A stretch of 64,000 bases of DNA. Source: Confluentibacter sediminis. Lineage in GTDB: Bacteria > Bacteroidota > Bacteroidia > Flavobacteriales > Flavobacteriaceae. The notes under the pieces are model-generated. The model was not told the DNA's origin and did not search any database. It saw only the letters and a program-made list of their open reading frames with translations. Below are positions 62,661 to 64,000 of the stretch, piece by piece. Within the stretch, counting starts at the first letter, position 1. Each line of letters begins with the position of its first letter. A program made the position numbers and the translations under genes. The DNA is taken from assembly GCF_003258355.1 (NCBI RefSeq), contig NZ_QKPO01000017.1, positions 59,412 through 123,411 on the forward strand, read 5' to 3'.

Positions 62661-64000
62661 TTACAATGTAAATTCAAGATGACCATATGGACTTATAATG
62701 GCGTCCATAATAGCCTTAAAACGATAAAATAGAGAACGTAGGCTTGCCGCTCCACTTTTACTGTGTTTTTCTGTAAATTTCATGTACTTCTTTATATTAT
62801 ATGCTATGGCCGATAGCTGCATGCACTTATTGGCCTGCCCAATACCTATGGTATTGACTTTTCTAAGTCCCATAAACTGGGTGAGTGTTCCAAAAACAGG
62901 TTCTACCGTGCTTTGTCGCTTGGCTTTCATGTAACGCCCTTCTGGACTGTTTACCCGGGCAATGTTACGCTCGTACTCGGCGCGGTAATACGTCACGGTA
63001 AACTTCTTTTCCTGAGCGCTTTTGCCCAAACATTCTCTGCGTATCGGGCAATCGATACAAACCTTCTTTGATGCTCTATATTCTTTCTTTTTCGTATGGT
63101 TCTTCGTTTCGTAAAATACCTTTTTAAACGGAATGACTTTACCCTGAGGACATACATAATGATCTTGGGGTTCGTTATAAGTAAAGCCATCGGGACAACC
63201 TTTATAAGTACCATGGGGAGGAATAAAACTTTTTAAGTGCCTGTCTTCTAAAAATGCGTAGTTCTCGCCACTGCTATACCCAGTATCGGCTACACAGTTG
63301 TCCCATACTAAGCCTGACCTGCGTAAACGGCGCTGCACACGAACCACAATGTCCGGCAACTGTTGGTTGTCCTTTCCGTCGGCATGATAGGCTTTGATGT
63401 CTGTTATCACATGATGGGCCGTATCTACCGTTAGCTGGCTCTGGTAATTAAGCTTTCTGGCCTTACCGGGTTTCACACTGATACGCGCATCGGGATCGGT
63501 TGGGCTGTAATGTGTTTTGTTACTGGTGTAACGGCTGCCTTTATTACCGGCTCCCGGTCGCTGGTCCTGTTCCTTAGACCATTTGGTGTTTCTGGTTTTT
63601 ATGGCTTGAAGTTCTTTATCACTGGCCGATAGGGTTTGCTCAGACTTATTGGCTTTGTTCTCTTTAGCCTGACGCAAGGGTTTGTATTTGTCTCTTTTGC
63701 TAATGTGGCGAACCTTACGTAGATGAGAATCTAAATCGGCTTCGGGGACTTTGAGCTCCAAACTGTCCATGGAAGCATTGGCCTTTACCGGGGCACTATC
63801 AATAGCCTGGGTATGCCCACTGACCATACCCGCATTAACGCATAGTTCAAATACCTTGGTAAAGACCGTTTCAAAAACGGACTCGGGAAACAATCCTCGG
63901 GTACGGCTGATGGTTGAGTGCCAGGGTAGCTCTTCATCGATGTCATAGCCCAAAAAATACAGGATGTCCAAACGCATGCTGCAATGCTCTATAAGCTTGC
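62661..64000 (-). CDS. IS1182-family transposase (partial, runs off window)
   Basis: Transposase of the IS1182/IS5-like DDE group. The frame stays open to the window edge: upstream of an internal ATG at 63977 it reads KLIEHCSMRLDILYFLGY, so the true start lies beyond 64000. Family blocks: ELPWHSTISRTRGLFPESVF, GHTQAIDSAPVKANASMD (first Asp region), YHADGKDNQQLPDIV, VWDNCVADTGYSSGENYAFLE (second Asp), a Cys cluster CIDCPIRRECLG and KRQSTVEPVFGTLTQFMGLRKV (Glu). No stop or frameshift is visible, so it could be active. It seems to have inserted into the attC-like site next to the cassette gene. Confidence 0.9.
   Translation of the reverse strand, partial: KLIEHCSMRLDILYFLGYDIDEELPWHSTISRTRGLFPESVFETVFTKVFELCVNAGMVSGHTQAIDSAPVKANASMDSLELKVPEADLDSHLRKVRHISKRDKYKPLRQAKENKANKSEQTLSASDKELQAIKTRNTKWSKEQDQRPGAGNKGSRYTSNKTHYSPTDPDARISVKPGKARKLNYQSQLTVDTAHHVITDIKAYHADGKDNQQLPDIVVRVQRRLRRSGLVWDNCVADTGYSSGENYAFLEDRHLKSFIPPHGTYKGCPDGFTYNEPQDHYVCPQGKVIPFKKVFYETKNHTKKKEYRASKKVCIDCPIRRECLGKSAQEKKFTVTYYRAEYERNIARVNSPEGRYMKAKRQSTVEPVFGTLTQFMGLRKVNTIGIGQANKCMQLSAIAYNIKKYMKFTEKHSKSGAASLRSLFYRFKAIMDAIISPYGHLEFTL

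Noticed and set aside
1..64000. CRISPR arrays, rRNA and tRNA genes
   Set aside because: No regularly spaced direct repeats and no tRNA or rRNA-like stretches were seen on reading both strands.

Overview
The window looks like a member of the Bacteroidota, most probably a marine or soil Flavobacteriia. The evidence is two SusC/SusD outer-membrane pairs, an ECF sigma factor with a FecR anti-sigma, a Bacteroides-type conjugation apparatus (TraE-F-G-I-J-K-M-N), an RteC-type excision regulator, BfmA/MobB mobilization proteins and low G+C DNA. No rRNA, tRNA or CRISPR array was seen.

Layout. 0-7.2 kb: a minus-strand fecR-susC-susD unit, divergent from its sigma factor. 7.2-8.6 kb: a graveyard holding a decayed ABC-F ATPase, an intact-looking promoter with duplicated operators but no gene, and a transposase zinc-ribbon scrap. 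8.6-10.1 kb: a split hipB-hipS-hipT toxin-antitoxin operon with paired operators. 10.8-15.3 kb: SSB, a RadC-like protein and a mobilization module (BfmA, MobB relaxase, coupling ATPase). 15.3-21.6 kb: a portable SOS-like cassette in which an S24/LexA-like repressor and an exonuclease/GIY-YIG nuclease are transcribed away from a Y-family polymerase and a short DnaE.

22.2-27.2 kb: an unfamiliar three-gene operon of a double-HKD phospholipase D-like protein, a ComEC-like metallo-beta-lactamase and a membrane-embedded amidohydrolase. It is the best candidate here for an undescribed system. 27.4-39.5 kb: a visibly A+T-richer defence island. It carries single-strand phosphorothioation genes sspB-sspC-sspD, then three tightly coupled genes (unknown winged-helix-like protein, PIN-like nuclease, AAA ATPase) where sspFGH is found in known systems, and then a convergent GHKL (MORC/MutL-like) ATPase and an XRE regulator. 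39.6-40.2 kb: two strongly structured inverted repeats.

40.3-49.6 kb: a second susC-susD pair with a thioredoxin-fold lipoprotein, a small Cys-containing exported protein, a MauE-type redox membrane protein, an AraC regulator and a STAS-like protein. 49.9-60.4 kb: the conjugative core, with rteC, an excisionase-like HTH protein, two replication-like genes, a cell-wall amidase and traE-traN. 60.8-64 kb: decayed element-end DNA with a broken group II intron RT fused to a broken tyrosine integrase, one gene framed by integron-like attC half-sites, and an IS1182-type transposase that runs off the window.

Reading it together: about 10.2-61.7 kb is plausibly one integrative conjugative element whose mobilization and mating-pair genes are separated by roughly 38 kb of cargo (mutagenesis, defence, nutrient uptake). 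Its functional integrase is not in the window, since the only integrase copy is broken.
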